From positions 1 through 5,466 of the forward strand of contig CAJYKO010000384.1 in NCBI GenBank assembly GCA_913775215.1: DNA of 5,466 bases, given 5' to 3'. The stretch is from an uncultured Devosia sp. (lineage in GTDB: Bacteria > Pseudomonadota > Alphaproteobacteria > Rhizobiales > Devosiaceae). Positions 5,345-5,466 of the stretch are shown one piece after another (the first letter of the stretch is position 1; every line of letters begins with the position of its first letter). The notes beneath the pieces were generated by a model. That model saw nothing but the letters and a program-made list of their open reading frames with translations. It was not told the DNA's origin and did not search any database. Both the position numbers and the translations under genes were made by a program.

Positions 5345-5402
5345 CGTTCGGCGTGATCGGGTAGCATCCCGTTAACATCGAGCGCGGCGTGAGGGGGAAT
5401 TG

Positions 5403-5466
5403 GTGGATCTTCGGCTGTGGAATGTGCGACAGGTTCGGGAGGTGCTGGAAAGCGCGCCTGACTTTG
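5403..5466 (+). CDS. Start of an unidentified gene (partial, 21 codons)
   Basis: A GTG at 5403 opens a frame that runs off the right edge and reads VDLRLWNVRQVREVLESAPD followed by F. A GAGGGGGA ribosome-binding site (5391-5398) lies four bases ahead; a TTG at 5400 is in frame but too close to it, and a stop at 5373-5375 excludes earlier starts. The strong ribosome site and the regulatory array upstream argue that this is a real gene. The fragment is too short to assign a family, and I do not recognise it. Because it shares an upstream control element with the LacI gene, it is probably part of the same regulon. Confidence 0.65.
   Translation, partial: MDLRLWNVRQVREVLESAPDF

Noticed and set aside
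5057..5378. Minus-strand open frames in the gap after the LacI gene
   Set aside because: They translate the dispersed repeat and the TTGCG array; no ribosome site or protein-like pattern supports them.

Overview
The window looks like chromosomal DNA of an alphaproteobacterium, probably a member of the Hyphomicrobiales (Devosia-like). The grounds are the high-GC coding regions, the style of the ABC-transporter and LacI-family genes, and intergenic palindromes of types I recall as dispersed in that order. This placement is inference; no marker gene is present.

Layout: (1) Positions 1-2215, minus strand: a peptide/oligosaccharide-type ABC importer. The periplasmic family-5 substrate-binding protein is complete (731-2215). 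It is followed in the direction of transcription by a DppB/OppB-type permease cut off by the left edge (1-463). The 267-base gap between them is packed with palindromes: a possible cloverleaf at 644-713, a stem-loop at 579-599 and a 14-base palindrome at 520-533. The permease has no usual start codon; an ATT behind an AAGGA ribosome-binding site fits best. (2) Positions 2216-2440: a divergent control region with an imperfect inverted repeat at 2336-2363. (3) Positions 2441-2893, plus: a small protein that resembles a worn-down HNH_2 nuclease domain lacking a key catalytic histidine. (4) Positions 2990-3964, plus: an intracellular acetyl-xylan esterase/cephalosporin-C deacetylase (CE7 family) with an intact triad. 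(5) Positions 4030-5034, plus: a LacI-family regulator preceded by a nested inverted repeat that overlaps its likely promoter. (6) Positions 5035-5402: a 368-base non-coding stretch. It holds a degenerate dispersed palindrome, a likely terminator, and a dense cluster of TTGCG/CGCAA motifs including three tandem 9-base units. (7) Positions 5403-5466, plus: the first 21 codons of an unidentified gene.

How it may work together: the importer would bring in an oligomer, the cytoplasmic esterase would remove acetyl groups from imported sugar oligomers, and the LacI protein would control the set. The best internal evidence is a roughly 25-base element, with an identical 13-base core, found both just upstream of the LacI gene and in the motif cluster before the next gene. 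This suggests one regulator acting on both, perhaps the LacI protein itself. The same motif is not apparent before the importer or the esterase, so linking those to the regulator rests on position and function only.
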